A stretch of DNA of 64,000 bases from Lentisphaeria bacterium UBA1791 (GTDB taxonomy: Bacteria; Verrucomicrobiota; Lentisphaeria; Victivallales; Victivallaceae): positions 14,003 to 78,002 of the forward strand of contig DCFZ01000005.1 of the NCBI GenBank assembly GCA_002314455.1. The letters run 5' to 3'. A program made the translations under genes and the position numbers. Positions 27,531-36,034 of the stretch are shown piece after piece; position 1 is the stretch's first letter, and each line of letters starts with the position of its first letter. The notes below the pieces were generated by a model. That model saw only the letters and a program-made list of their open reading frames with translations. It ran no database searches and was not told the origin of the DNA.

Positions 27531-27559
27531 TTGAAAAAAAACCGTTGAACCGCTATTTT
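27531..27559 (+). promoter_or_regulatory. Promoter of mreC-mreD-mrdA
   Basis: -35 TTGAAA (27531-27536), 17 bp spacer, -10 TATTTT (27554-27559). An alternative -10 TATAAT at 27570-27575 would need a 19 bp spacer from TTGAAC. Confidence 0.45.
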
Positions 27560-27586
27560 ATATGAATTGTATAATAAAGGGTATTT

Positions 27587-28510
27587 ATGAAACAAGCGCA
27601 AAGCAGCTCACGGCTCTGGTGGGCGTTGGGGATCTTTTTCGGACTTCTGATCCTGTTTGCCAGCTACCGCCTGATCAGCGGCAAGATCGGCAAACTGGCG
27701 GGGCGTTTTTTCTACCCCTATCTCTCGCTGGAAAAAATCACCGGCGACAAGATTGCCGATCAATCGCTGTTGCTCTTATCCCGCCGGGAACTGGCGCAAA
27801 AAGTCACGGCACTGGATGAGCAGAACCGCGCGCTCGCCGTCCGCGCAAACCTCGCGGATCAACTTACCGTGGAAAATCAGAAACTGCGTAAAATATGGAA
27901 ACTGCGCGATACCGCGTCGTGGAAGGACACGCCGGCGGAAATTATTTTGCGCGACCCGCATTCCTGGCGCAGTCAATTTACGATCGATCGCGGTTTGGAT
28001 GACGGCATCGCGTGCGGCGACGCCGTTGTCACCGTCGGTCAGGAGGGGGCCCTGCAACTTGTCGGCGTCATCCGCAGCGTCGATCGCCGCACCGCGGTGG
28101 TACATACAGTTTACCACCCGAAATTCCGCTTTTCCTTTCGCCTGCAAAACTCCGGCGGCATCGGCTTCATCAATATGACCGACCGGAATCCCGGTTCGGG
28201 ATTGATCTCCGTCGAATATCTCACCGGCGCCGAACGCATCGGCGATGGCGAAACGATGATCACGACCGGTTTTGAACAGCACATTCCATCCGGCATCAAG
28301 ATCGGCACGATCCGGGCGCTCAACACCGTCGATCCGCTTTATTCCGTTGAAAAACGTCATACCGGTTCGGCGGTTCCGGCGGCCGATCTGGATCAGCTTC
28401 ACATCGTGCTTGTCCTTTCGCGCCGGGAGGTCCGCATCTGTCCGCACTGCAACGAGAAAAACCAGGAAAAAGCCACAACGTGCGTCCGTTGCGGAGCGGT
28501 ACTGCCATGA
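27587..28510 (+). CDS. mreC: Rod shape-determining protein MreC with C-terminal zinc ribbon
   Basis: A 307-residue protein with one N-terminal transmembrane helix (about 11-30), a coiled coil (about 70-105), and the paired beta-barrel periplasmic domain (SQFTIDRGLDDGIACGDAVV onwards), which matches MreC. MreC lines the outside of the inner membrane and links MreB and MreD to the PBP2 wall synthase. Unusually, the last 25 residues form a zinc-ribbon-like module with C285, C288, C299 and C302 (CPHC and CVRC). Standard MreC lacks this. It overlaps mreD by 4 nt. Confidence 0.88.
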   Translation: MKQAQSSSRLWWALGIFFGLLILFASYRLISGKIGKLAGRFFYPYLSLEKITGDKIADQSLLLLSRRELAQKVTALDEQNRALAVRANLADQLTVENQKLRKIWKLRDTASWKDTPAEIILRDPHSWRSQFTIDRGLDDGIACGDAVVTVGQEGALQLVGVIRSVDRRTAVVHTVYHPKFRFSFRLQNSGGIGFINMTDRNPGSGLISVEYLTGAERIGDGETMITTGFEQHIPSGIKIGTIRALNTVDPLYSVEKRHTGSAVPAADLDQLHIVLVLSRREVRICPHCNEKNQEKATTCVRCGAVLP

Positions 28511-29067
28511 TGAATTTTCTTTTCAGCTGGGGACTTTCCATCGCGGTGCTGATCCCCGAATTCTGGTTCGGCAACTGGGGATTTTTCGTGCCCTTTTCAA
28601 GTGCGTGCGTCCTCTATTTCGCCATGACGACCTCGTGGAAAAATGCATTATTTCTTGCGCTCGTACAAGGATTGCTCATTGACAGCATCTACGCGCGGCC
28701 CTACCCTGTGGCGACGGCGCTCTTGCTGACGGCGCTTTTGTTTCAACGTCAGATGTTGCCGGAACCGCTCCGGGAGCGCGCGGGCATTTCCGTCGTCTGC
28801 AGCGGCGCGTTTTACGCCGTCTTTCTGGAATTCTCGCTTTGTCTGATCGGCGACCGCGCCGATCTCTGGCAGAATCTGCTGGATATCCCCCTTGTCGTGC
28901 TCGCCCGGACGGCGGGATTCGCCATTTTTGTCTTGTGCGCGGATGCCGTCGCACGGCGGATCGGCGCTTCGCCTTATTGCATTGATCTCAATGAAAACGC
29001 CCCCCGGCATCACGGCAACCGCCGCGTGTCGCAACGGACGATTGTGCCGGAAAGAAACGGACGATGA
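28507..29067 (+). CDS. mreD: Rod shape-determining protein MreD (probable)
   Basis: A 186-residue protein with about five hydrophobic segments, MreD-like in size and position. MreD sits in the inner membrane between MreC and PBP2 in the elongasome. Sequence motifs are weak, as usual for MreD; the call leans on gene order mreC-mreD-mrdA. The start ATG at 28507 overlaps the mreC stop (ATGA). It also overlaps the next gene by 4 nt. Confidence 0.8.
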   Translation: MMNFLFSWGLSIAVLIPEFWFGNWGFFVPFSSACVLYFAMTTSWKNALFLALVQGLLIDSIYARPYPVATALLLTALLFQRQMLPEPLRERAGISVVCSGAFYAVFLEFSLCLIGDRADLWQNLLDIPLVVLARTAGFAIFVLCADAVARRIGASPYCIDLNENAPRHHGNRRVSQRTIVPERNGR

Positions 29068-30965
29068 TGCGCCCCCGTTTACACTTTACACTTTATTCTC
29101 AACATCACCGGATCATTCTGCTCGGCAGTTTGATGTTGCTGGTCTTGCTGGGATTGATCTTTCGCGCCTACACATTGCAGATCAAAGGGGAAGACGACGC
29201 CCGGGAAATTCAGGCGCGGCAGACGCTCCGCCGCATCCGCATTCCCGCCCGGCGCGGCCGCATCATTTCCGCCGACCGGGTGATTCTCGCGGACAATGAA
29301 CCGGGATTTTCGTTGCTCTTTTACCCCGGTGAAATGCGCTTCAACCGGCGCGGAAAAAATGTGGACTACATGCTCCGCGCCGCGGAAACGCTTTCGCCGC
29401 TGATCGGGCGCGCCTCTCCGCTGACCAAAGAGAGCGTTCAACAGCATCTCAACACCCGACCGGGGTTGCCGCTCGTCCTCTTTTCTCACCTTTCCGCGCA
29501 GGAAGCCGCCCGGCTTTACGAGGAAATCGGCAACTGGCAGGGCGTCGATATCGAAGCGGATTTTTCACGCGCCTACCCCGGCGGCAGATTCGCCTGTCAT
29601 TTGATCGGCTACGTCGGCACGGATCTCGCAAAAGATCCGCAGGATAAAGGCGATTTTTTCTATTACATCCCCGACGTCGTCGGCCGCAACGGCGTGGAAC
29701 AGATCGCCGATCTCGTGATTCCCGGCACCGACATCCGCGGACTGCGCGGAACGCCCGGTTCGTCGCTGATCCGGGTCGACCACCTCGGATTCGCCCGCAA
29801 CAAGCCGCTGGAAAAGGAAGATCCCGTCGACGGCAACCATATCGTGCTGACGATCAACAGTCGCGCCCAGAAAATCGCCGAGGATTTGTTGACGAACAGC
29901 CGGGGCGCGATCGTCGTCCTTGACGCCGCCAACGGCGACATCATCGCGGCGGCCTCGTCGCCGGGGTACGATCTGGCAAAATTCGTACCGCGTTTGAGCA
30001 AAGAATACTACGACACGTTGCAAAAAGATGCCGATCGTCCCTTGATCCACCGCGCTTTTCAAGGGGCGTTCACGCCCGGTTCCATCGTGAAACCGCTGGT
30101 GACGCTGGGCTTTTTGACGGCGGAACTTTCGCCATACGCTACCACGTTGTGCGATGGTTTCAACACCGTCGGCAATGCCGTGATCCGCTGTACCGCCTAC
30201 CGGCGCGGCGGGCACGGAGAGCTGGACACCGTCGCCGCGCTCAAATATTCCTGCAACAGCTTTATGATCAAAAACATGCTTCATTTTGGCAAAGACGCGG
30301 TCTGCGAAGTGATGCGCCACGCCGGCATCGGCAGAAAAAGCGGTGTGGAAATCGGGGAAAGCGCCGGTACGTTCCCGACCGACGAGGCGAAGTACCGCCG
30401 GTTCAAAACCCACTGGAACGCCTATGACAGCGCGCTTTTGTCCATCGGTCAGGGGATCATCGAGATCACTCCGTTGCAGGCGGCGCTCTATACGGCGGCG
30501 ATCGCCAACGGCGGCACGGTCTGGCAACCGCACCTGATCAAAAACGCCGTGGATCCCTACGGCAGAGTGCTTTACCGCCGCACCCCCGTTGCCGTGGACC
30601 ACCTCAACGTCACGCCGGAAATGCTTGCCGTCGTCCAGGAGGGTATGGCGCAAGTCGTCAACGCCGAGGGCGGTTCCGGGCGGCGCGCCGCGTTGAGCGA
30701 ATTGAAAATTTACGGCAAGACCGGCAGTGCGGAAATCGGCAAGAAGCCCAATTTGCGCATCAATGCGTGGTTCATCGCTTATGTAACTTATCAGAAACGC
30801 ACATACAGCATCGCGATCCTGCAGGAAGATGCGCGTTCCGGCGGTTCCAGCTGTGCGCCGCTGGCAAAGGAATTTTTCCGTCAATATCTGCTCAACGCGC
30901 CGACGCGTGATGACGAAGCGCCGTCAATGCCAGACGACGAAGCAGATTCGACCCTCTATCTATGA
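29064..30965 (+). CDS. mrdA: Penicillin-binding protein 2 (elongasome transpeptidase)
   Basis: A 633-residue class B PBP: short cytosolic tail, one transmembrane helix (about 18-38), a pedestal domain starting RRIRIPARRGRIISADR, and a transpeptidase domain. Active-site motifs are SIVK (Ser about 340), SCN (about 396) and KTG (about 552). PBP2 cross-links peptidoglycan for side-wall growth with RodA, MreC and MreD. rodA does not follow; the next gene is convergent. The 3' end overlaps the M20 gene by 74 nt on the opposite strand. Confidence 0.95.
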   Translation: MMRPRLHFTLYSQHHRIILLGSLMLLVLLGLIFRAYTLQIKGEDDAREIQARQTLRRIRIPARRGRIISADRVILADNEPGFSLLFYPGEMRFNRRGKNVDYMLRAAETLSPLIGRASPLTKESVQQHLNTRPGLPLVLFSHLSAQEAARLYEEIGNWQGVDIEADFSRAYPGGRFACHLIGYVGTDLAKDPQDKGDFFYYIPDVVGRNGVEQIADLVIPGTDIRGLRGTPGSSLIRVDHLGFARNKPLEKEDPVDGNHIVLTINSRAQKIAEDLLTNSRGAIVVLDAANGDIIAAASSPGYDLAKFVPRLSKEYYDTLQKDADRPLIHRAFQGAFTPGSIVKPLVTLGFLTAELSPYATTLCDGFNTVGNAVIRCTAYRRGGHGELDTVAALKYSCNSFMIKNMLHFGKDAVCEVMRHAGIGRKSGVEIGESAGTFPTDEAKYRRFKTHWNAYDSALLSIGQGIIEITPLQAALYTAAIANGGTVWQPHLIKNAVDPYGRVLYRRTPVAVDHLNVTPEMLAVVQEGMAQVVNAEGGSGRRAALSELKIYGKTGSAEIGKKPNLRINAWFIAYVTYQKRTYSIAILQEDARSGGSSCAPLAKEFFRQYLLNAPTRDDEAPSMPDDEADSTLYL

Positions 30966-32025
30966 TCTCGTCCGGCACCAACAACGTGCCGTTGTGCAAC
31001 GGCGGCAAATGCCGCCCGATGCCGAGTGCGAAGATCGCGCCCCGGCAATGTTGCAGATAATAGGCGAAATCCTCGGACGACATCGAGGGAATCGGTGCGT
31101 CGAGATAATCGTTGCCCGCAATGCTCCGGAGAAGTTCGACCGCCTGACGGTCGTTGATGACGGGCGGGTAGAAATCCGCACTCGGGGTGAATTGGACGTT
31201 GACCTGATACTTTGCCCCGACGGTCGTGCAGATTGCAATAATCTTTTTTTGTATGCGTTCGCAATCATGCGTCGTAAACGTGCGCAACGTACCGCCTAAA
31301 TGCGCAGTCTCGGGAATGACGTTGTCCAAATTTCCGCTCTGAAAGACGCCGAGGCTGAACATCGCTTCCGGTTCCTGTTGCCGCAAAATTTCCAGTTTCT
31401 GCGCGATCTCGGCGCCGGGCAGGATCGGCGAACGCGCCCGATCGGGCATACTGCCGTGCCCGCCCTGCCCTTTGATCTCAATGGCAAAGTGCAAACTGGA
31501 AGCCGCCGCCGCACCGGGACGGCAGGCGATCTGTCCGAAAGGCAACCTCGGCGCGACGTGAAGCGCAAAAATCCAGTCGGGCGCAGGCGCGAGCACGCCA
31601 GCCGAAACAAGCGCTTTTGCCATCGCCTTTTTTTCTTCGCCGGGTTGCCAGATGAAACGGATGCTGCCCGCAAAATCCTCGCGCGCGAGCAGCCGCGCCG
31701 CCCCGAGCAGGATCGCCGTATGGACGTCGTGTCCGCAGGCGTGCATCATCCCGGGTATCTCCGATTTCCACGCAACGCTTGTCTCTTCCTCGACGGGGAG
31801 CGCGTCGATGTCGGCGCGCAACGCAACGGCGGGACCGGCGTGTTTGCCGCGCAATACGGCGACGGTATCCGTCCCGATATAAGGCGGCAACACCTCGACC
31901 GGCAAATGGGCAAGCTGCGATCGGATCAGCGCTTGCGTTTCGACTTCTTTTCCTGCGATCTCCGGCCGGCGGTGAAGCCGGTGGCGGAAATCGACCAGAG
32001 AAAGGATTTTTTCACTTTCCGGCAT
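30892..32025 (-). CDS. M20D-type amidohydrolase (hippurate hydrolase / N-acyl amino acid amidase family)
   Basis: A 377-residue zinc hydrolase. It starts with FRHRLHRRPEIAGKE and has ALRADIDALPVEE, the metal motif HACGHDVH (C97, H99, H102), the catalytic-region WQPGEEK (E130, E131), and a dimerisation domain with KGQGGHGSMP. Family members release acyl groups from amino acids or from related amides such as hippurate and indole-acetyl conjugates. It starts inside the pyrC end (14-nt overlap), so it is the last gene of the pyr operon. Its link to pyrimidine synthesis is not obvious. Confidence 0.9.
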   Translation of the reverse strand: MPESEKILSLVDFRHRLHRRPEIAGKEVETQALIRSQLAHLPVEVLPPYIGTDTVAVLRGKHAGPAVALRADIDALPVEEETSVAWKSEIPGMMHACGHDVHTAILLGAARLLAREDFAGSIRFIWQPGEEKKAMAKALVSAGVLAPAPDWIFALHVAPRLPFGQIACRPGAAAASSLHFAIEIKGQGGHGSMPDRARSPILPGAEIAQKLEILRQQEPEAMFSLGVFQSGNLDNVIPETAHLGGTLRTFTTHDCERIQKKIIAICTTVGAKYQVNVQFTPSADFYPPVINDRQAVELLRSIAGNDYLDAPIPSMSSEDFAYYLQHCRGAIFALGIGRHLPPLHNGTLLVPDEIIDRGSNLLRRLALTALRHHASAR

Positions 32026-33283
32026 AGACGACTTTGCCCCCGACGAGCGTCATCGCCACCTTGCCCGCAACGGCTCTGCCGCCAAAGGGCGTATTGCGCG
32101 CTTGAGAGAAAAACGTCGCGGGATCAATCTCGTATTTCTGATCGAGGTCGAGCACGGTAAGATCGGCGACATTGCCTTCGGCGAGCGAATAGTCGGCAAT
32201 CCCCAACACCGCGGCGGGTCCCGTCGTCATGCGGGCAACGAGATCGATCAGCGGCATACGGCCGCTGGCGACAAGCTCCGTATAGCAGAGCGCGAACGCC
32301 GTTTCCAGACCGATGATGCCAAAGGGGGCGTTGTCGAATTCGACCAGCTTCGCCGTCCGTGTATGCGGCGCATGGTCGGTCGCGATCACGGAAAGAGTCC
32401 CGTCGACGATCCCCTCGATGACCGCCTGACGGTCGTCTTCGCTGCGCAACGGCGGATTCATCTTGTAATTGGTGTCAAAATGCTTGACGCATTCGTCGGT
32501 CAGCGTCAAATGATGCGGCGTCGCTTCGCCGGTGACCATAATGCCGCGCTTGCGCGCTTCGCGGAGCAACTCGACGCCGCCCCGGGTGGAAACATGCTGC
32601 ATGTGGATCTTCCACTGAATCTGCTTGGCGAGCAAAATATTGCGGGCGATCATCAACTCTTCCGACGCGCTCGAAATGCCGTTCATACCGAGGAGCACCG
32701 ACCATTTGCCCTCGTGCATCACGCCGCCCGCCGCCAACGCGACGTCTTCGCAGTGATCGAGGATCGGCAACTCAAAATACTTGGCGTATTCGACGACGTG
32801 GCGCATCAACGCGTGATTTTGAATGCAGCGCCCGTCGTCGCTCAAGGCGACCACGCCGGCGGATTTCAGCGAACCGATCGGCGCCATTTCCTCGCCCGCG
32901 CCGCCATTGGTCATACAACCGCAGGGGAGCACGCGGACGACGCCTTCGCGCGCCGCGATGGAGCGCAACAATTCGATGGCGCCGGCATTGTCCGCCGCCG
33001 GTTTGGTATTGGGCATTGCAACAATCGAGGTAAAACCGCCCGCCGCCGCCGCCATGCATCCCGTCTTGATCGTCTCGGCATTGGTGTTGCCGGGCTGACG
33101 CAAGTGGACGTGGACGTCGATGAATCCGGGGACGACCGTTTTGCCCGCGAGGTCGATGACTTCGGGCTTGGCGAGCTTGCCGGGAGCTGCGATTTTGCCG
33201 TCGGCGATACCGAGATCGCCCTTGACGTCAAGCTGACGCGCCGGATCGACGATCCGCGCATTTTTCAGAAGAATCTCTTTCAT
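32012..33283 (-). CDS. pyrC: Dihydroorotase, class I (multifunctional-complex type)
   Basis: A 423-residue amidohydrolase of the long, class I dihydroorotase type. The zinc motif is H58-V-H60 in [13 protein letters not shown], with later LSDDG, DHCED and ATDHAPH segments (the last supplies the catalytic Asp). It cyclises carbamoyl aspartate to dihydroorotate. Start ATG 33283 overlaps the pyrB stop (ATGA) and is preferred to an upstream GTG at 33295. It pairs with PyrB, as class I enzymes often do. Confidence 0.94.
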   Translation of the reverse strand: MKEILLKNARIVDPARQLDVKGDLGIADGKIAAPGKLAKPEVIDLAGKTVVPGFIDVHVHLRQPGNTNAETIKTGCMAAAAGGFTSIVAMPNTKPAADNAGAIELLRSIAAREGVVRVLPCGCMTNGGAGEEMAPIGSLKSAGVVALSDDGRCIQNHALMRHVVEYAKYFELPILDHCEDVALAAGGVMHEGKWSVLLGMNGISSASEELMIARNILLAKQIQWKIHMQHVSTRGGVELLREARKRGIMVTGEATPHHLTLTDECVKHFDTNYKMNPPLRSEDDRQAVIEGIVDGTLSVIATDHAPHTRTAKLVEFDNAPFGIIGLETAFALCYTELVASGRMPLIDLVARMTTGPAAVLGIADYSLAEGNVADLTVLDLDQKYEIDPATFFSQARNTPFGGRAVAGKVAMTLVGGKVVYAGK

Positions 33284-34206
33284 TTTTTCACACACCCCGC
33301 GACTAAATAGAGGACCGCCATGCGTACCGCAAGTCCATTGGTGACCTGTTCAAGGATGACCGAATTATCCCCGTCGGCGACGGAACTTGCCAATTCCACG
33401 TCGCGGTTGATGGGGCCCGGATGCATCACGAGCACGTTGCTTTTCATCCTTTTGAGCGTTTCTTCCTTGAGCCCGTAGAACCGCGAATATTCACCGGTGC
33501 TCGGGAAAAACCCGAGCGTCTGCCGTTCGTGCTGGATGCGGAGCATATTGACCACATCGGCGCCGGCAACGGCTTCTTCCAGATTGTTGGTGACGCGCAC
33601 GCCGACTTCCTCAAATTCGCGCGGCACGAGCGTCGAGGGGCCGGCAAAGGTGACGTTGGCGCCGAGTTTCAGCAGTCCCCACATATTGCTGCGGGCGACG
33701 CGGCTGTGCAGAATGTCGCCGATGATCGTCACGTTGAGACCTTTGATGCGCCCGAGTTTTTCGCGGATGGTGAAAATGTCGAGCAGCGCCTGCGTCGGAT
33801 GGCCGTGGGCGCCGTCGCCGGCGTTGATGACGCCGCAATTGAGGTGACGGGCGATAAAAGCCTGCGCGCCGGGGGCGGAGTGGCGCATGACGACCAGATC
33901 CACCTGCAACGCTTCGATGTTTTTGATTGTGTCGAGGAGCGATTCGCCTTTGAGCAGACTGCTCGCCGACGCCTGGACGTTGACGATGTCCGCGCTCAAA
34001 CGCTGTTCGGCAAGCTCAAACGAGACCCGGGTGCGGGTGCTGGGTTCAACGAAAAAGTTGACGACGGTTTTCCCGCGCAGAGCCGGAACTTTTTTTACCC
34101 GCCGCTGGGAAACTTTTTTGAACTCCGCCGCGGTATCGAGGATCAACTCGATCTCCTCCGGCGCAAGATCGTAAAGTTCAAGCAGATCTTTGCGATTCCA
34201 TTGCAT
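33280..34206 (-). CDS. pyrB: Aspartate carbamoyltransferase catalytic chain
   Basis: A 308-residue PyrB. The carbamoyl phosphate site STRTR is at residues 56-60, followed by [25 protein letters not shown], and a final [10 protein letters not shown]. It joins carbamoyl phosphate and aspartate. No regulatory chain PyrI is beside it; its partner is instead the class I dihydroorotase encoded next. It lies 6 nt after pyrR. Confidence 0.97.
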   Translation of the reverse strand: MQWNRKDLLELYDLAPEEIELILDTAAEFKKVSQRRVKKVPALRGKTVVNFFVEPSTRTRVSFELAEQRLSADIVNVQASASSLLKGESLLDTIKNIEALQVDLVVMRHSAPGAQAFIARHLNCGVINAGDGAHGHPTQALLDIFTIREKLGRIKGLNVTIIGDILHSRVARSNMWGLLKLGANVTFAGPSTLVPREFEEVGVRVTNNLEEAVAGADVVNMLRIQHERQTLGFFPSTGEYSRFYGLKEETLKRMKSNVLVMHPGPINRDVELASSVADGDNSVILEQVTNGLAVRMAVLYLVAGCVKK

Positions 34207-34212
34207 AAATTG

Positions 34213-34764
34213 TTACTCCTTGACTACAGGGTGTTTGTCGAGCCACGCCTCGTCGAAAATGCCGGGGTTGCCGTCTTCTTCAAAGCGGACGGTCACCCGG
34301 CGCTCGGCGGGCAAATCGATCTTGCGGCCGACGTAATCGGCGCGGATCGGATATTCGGGGTTGCCGCGATCGATCAGAACCGCGAGCCGGATCATCGCGG
34401 GGCGGCCGTAATCGTTGATCGCGTCAAGCGCGGCGCGGATGGTGCGTCCGCTCGACAAAACGTCGTCGACGAGGATCAAAGTGCGGTCGTTGATGTCAAA
34501 CGGAATGTCGGTTTCGCGGATATTGGGCAGATGCTTGGTCTTGCCGATGTCGTCGCGGTACATGGAAATATCGAGCTTTGCAAGCGGCGGACGCGCCCCC
34601 GTCGCAGCTTCGATCGCATCGGCGATCCGTTCGGAAAGCGGCACGCCCTCTTCGTGGATGCCGACCAAAGCGTATCCGTCGGGAAATTTTGCGTTGACGA
34701 TTTCCTGCGCGATCTGCCGGATGACGTCCGGCATTTCGGCTGCACTCATCAAAAGATTCTGCAT
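34213..34764 (-). CDS. pyrR: PyrR, pyrimidine operon regulator / uracil phosphoribosyltransferase
   Basis: A 183-residue type I phosphoribosyltransferase. The PRPP loop is LILVDDVLSSGRT (about 96-108), and the protein matches PyrR throughout, including LDISMYRDDI. PyrR binds UMP and pyr mRNA leaders to attenuate transcription, or can act as a uracil phosphoribosyltransferase. As first gene of pyrR-pyrB-pyrC-M20 it probably regulates this operon. The leader from the promoter at 34797 is only about 25 nt, however, so a classical upstream attenuator is not evident. Confidence 0.93.
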   Translation of the reverse strand: MQNLLMSAAEMPDVIRQIAQEIVNAKFPDGYALVGIHEEGVPLSERIADAIEAATGARPPLAKLDISMYRDDIGKTKHLPNIRETDIPFDINDRTLILVDDVLSSGRTIRAALDAINDYGRPAMIRLAVLIDRGNPEYPIRADYVGRKIDLPAERRVTVRFEEDGNPGIFDEAWLDKHPVVKE

Positions 34765-34796
34765 TGCCCCCCCCGGGGTTCTCTTAAGCTATTATA

Positions 34797-34825
34797 AATA
34801 TAACGCCGGGGCTCGCTCTTGGCAA
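34797..34825 (-). promoter_or_regulatory. Promoter of the pyr operon
   Basis: On the minus strand, -35 TTGCCA (34820-34825), 17 bp spacer, -10 TATATT (34797-34802). A CCCCGGGG palindrome lies just before the pyrR start. Confidence 0.6.
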
Positions 34826-34833
34826 TTGCTTTT

Positions 34834-35178
34834 TCAGAAAAAAAGCAACTTTCCCCAGACGCCTTGCACCGACAACATATAAACCGCCGTTCCGACAACG
34901 ATCGAAAGCAACGGATTTTTCCAGAAATACTGCAAAATGACGACGACCGCCGACGCCGAGAGCAATTCGATGACGCCGACCGGGAATGCGCCTACCCCGG
35001 AAACCGTCGAGATGCTGTACACGACGAGCATCGAGATCGCCGCCGCCGAGACCGTCCTGCCGAGATAGAGAAAAAGCGGCGACGGCTTCCGCTTGCTGAA
35101 GATCACAAATGGCAAGGAGCGGAGCGCCAAGACGACCACCGTCATCACGACAAATGCGAGTATCTGATGCCGGCTCAT
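34834..35178 (-). CDS. azlD: AzlD family branched-chain amino acid exporter subunit
   Basis: A 114-residue membrane protein with about four hydrophobic segments, typical for AzlD. It has the signature VVVLALRSLPFVIF near the N-terminus. AzlD pairs with AzlC to form a branched-chain amino acid (or azaleucine) exporter in the inner membrane. The ATG at 35178 overlaps the azlC stop by 4 nt; the longer open frame upstream is inside azlC. Confidence 0.88.
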   Translation of the reverse strand: MSRHQILAFVVMTVVVLALRSLPFVIFSKRKPSPLFLYLGRTVSAAAISMLVVYSISTVSGVGAFPVGVIELLSASAVVVILQYFWKNPLLSIVVGTAVYMLSVQGVWGKLLFF

Positions 35179-35891
35179 AAGCGCGCCTCGATCTTGTTGC
35201 GCATCGCGATCAGTGAAAAGATGATCAGCGCCATTGCGGGAAAGAGCATCTTGTTGACGTGCCCCGGCAACAGAAGGTAAAAGGTTCCCCAGACTGCCGC
35301 CGTGATGACCAATCCGAGCAACGCGGGGATCCGGTTGGCCTTGTCGCGGCACTGATCGACAAGAATGACGATAAAAAGCGCCGCCATCGAAAAGTCGATG
35401 CCGGTCGTGTCGAAATGAATGTGTTTGCCTGCCGTCGCCCCGATCACCGATCCCGTAATCCAGTAGCATTGATCGAAAAAGGCGATGCAAAAGAGATACT
35501 TTTTACGCCCGGCATCCGGATAGGGGCACTGCAACTGCAACGCGTAGGTCTCGTCGGTCAGCGCACAGGCCAGATACCAGCGCAGATACCACGGATAGCG
35601 TTTGAATTCCTCGATAAAGGGCAGACCGTAGGCGCAGTAGCGCACGTTGATGAGCAATGCAAAAACGGCAATCATCCCCAGCGAATAGTTGGCGGCGTTT
35701 TTGACCATTTCGACTGCAGCGAACTGCATACTGCTGGAAATCGTCGTCGCGCTTACTATCCCCGCGAAAAAGGGTTCCGCCTGCGGAATCTGCGTCGTCA
35801 GCAGTATGCCCCACGCTGCGCCCATCGACAAATACCCCATCAGCACGGGGAGCGAGGCGATGAACGCCCGGCGGACAATGGATTGCTGCAT
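35175..35891 (-). CDS. azlC: AzlC family branched-chain amino acid exporter large subunit
   Basis: A 238-residue polytopic protein with AzlC features: an early GYLSMGAAWGILL segment, SSSMQFAAVEM, and LINVRYCAYGLPFI. With AzlD it is expected to export leucine-type amino acids. AAGGAA precedes the start. The operon azlC-azlD has its own promoter at 35923-35951. Confidence 0.9.
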   Translation of the reverse strand: MQQSIVRRAFIASLPVLMGYLSMGAAWGILLTTQIPQAEPFFAGIVSATTISSSMQFAAVEMVKNAANYSLGMIAVFALLINVRYCAYGLPFIEEFKRYPWYLRWYLACALTDETYALQLQCPYPDAGRKKYLFCIAFFDQCYWITGSVIGATAGKHIHFDTTGIDFSMAALFIVILVDQCRDKANRIPALLGLVITAAVWGTFYLLLPGHVNKMLFPAMALIIFSLIAMRNKIEARL

Positions 35892-35922
35892 AATTTCTTT
35901 TTTCCTTACAAGTGATTTTTAT

Positions 35923-35951
35923 AATTTACCATAAAATCTCCAAAAAAACAA
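35923..35951 (-). promoter_or_regulatory. Promoter of azlCD
   Basis: On the minus strand, -35 TTGTTT (35946-35951), 17 bp spacer, -10 TAAATT (35923-35928). Confidence 0.45.
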
Positions 35952-35960
35952 GCCGCGCTC

Positions 35961-35989
35961 TTGCAAAAACGGCAAAAAAATGGTATAGT
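35961..35989 (+). promoter_or_regulatory. Promoter of dnaE
   Basis: -35 TTGCAA (35961-35966), 17 bp spacer, -10 TATAGT (35984-35989). It is divergent from the azlC promoter, with 9 bp between the -35 boxes. Confidence 0.6.
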
Positions 35990-36034
35990 AGACCTTTGAA
36001 ACAGCATCATTTTCAAAAAAGGATTTTACGGAAA

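Noticed and set aside
27570..27575. TATAAT as the mreC -10.
   Set aside because: The best -35 is 19 bp away and the leader would be only about 5 nt; the TTGAAA-17-TATTTT pair is more consistent with other promoters here.
34765..34796. PyrR attenuator in the pyr leader.
   Set aside because: The leader is about 25 nt; there is only a short GC palindrome and no room for the anti-terminator and terminator pair.
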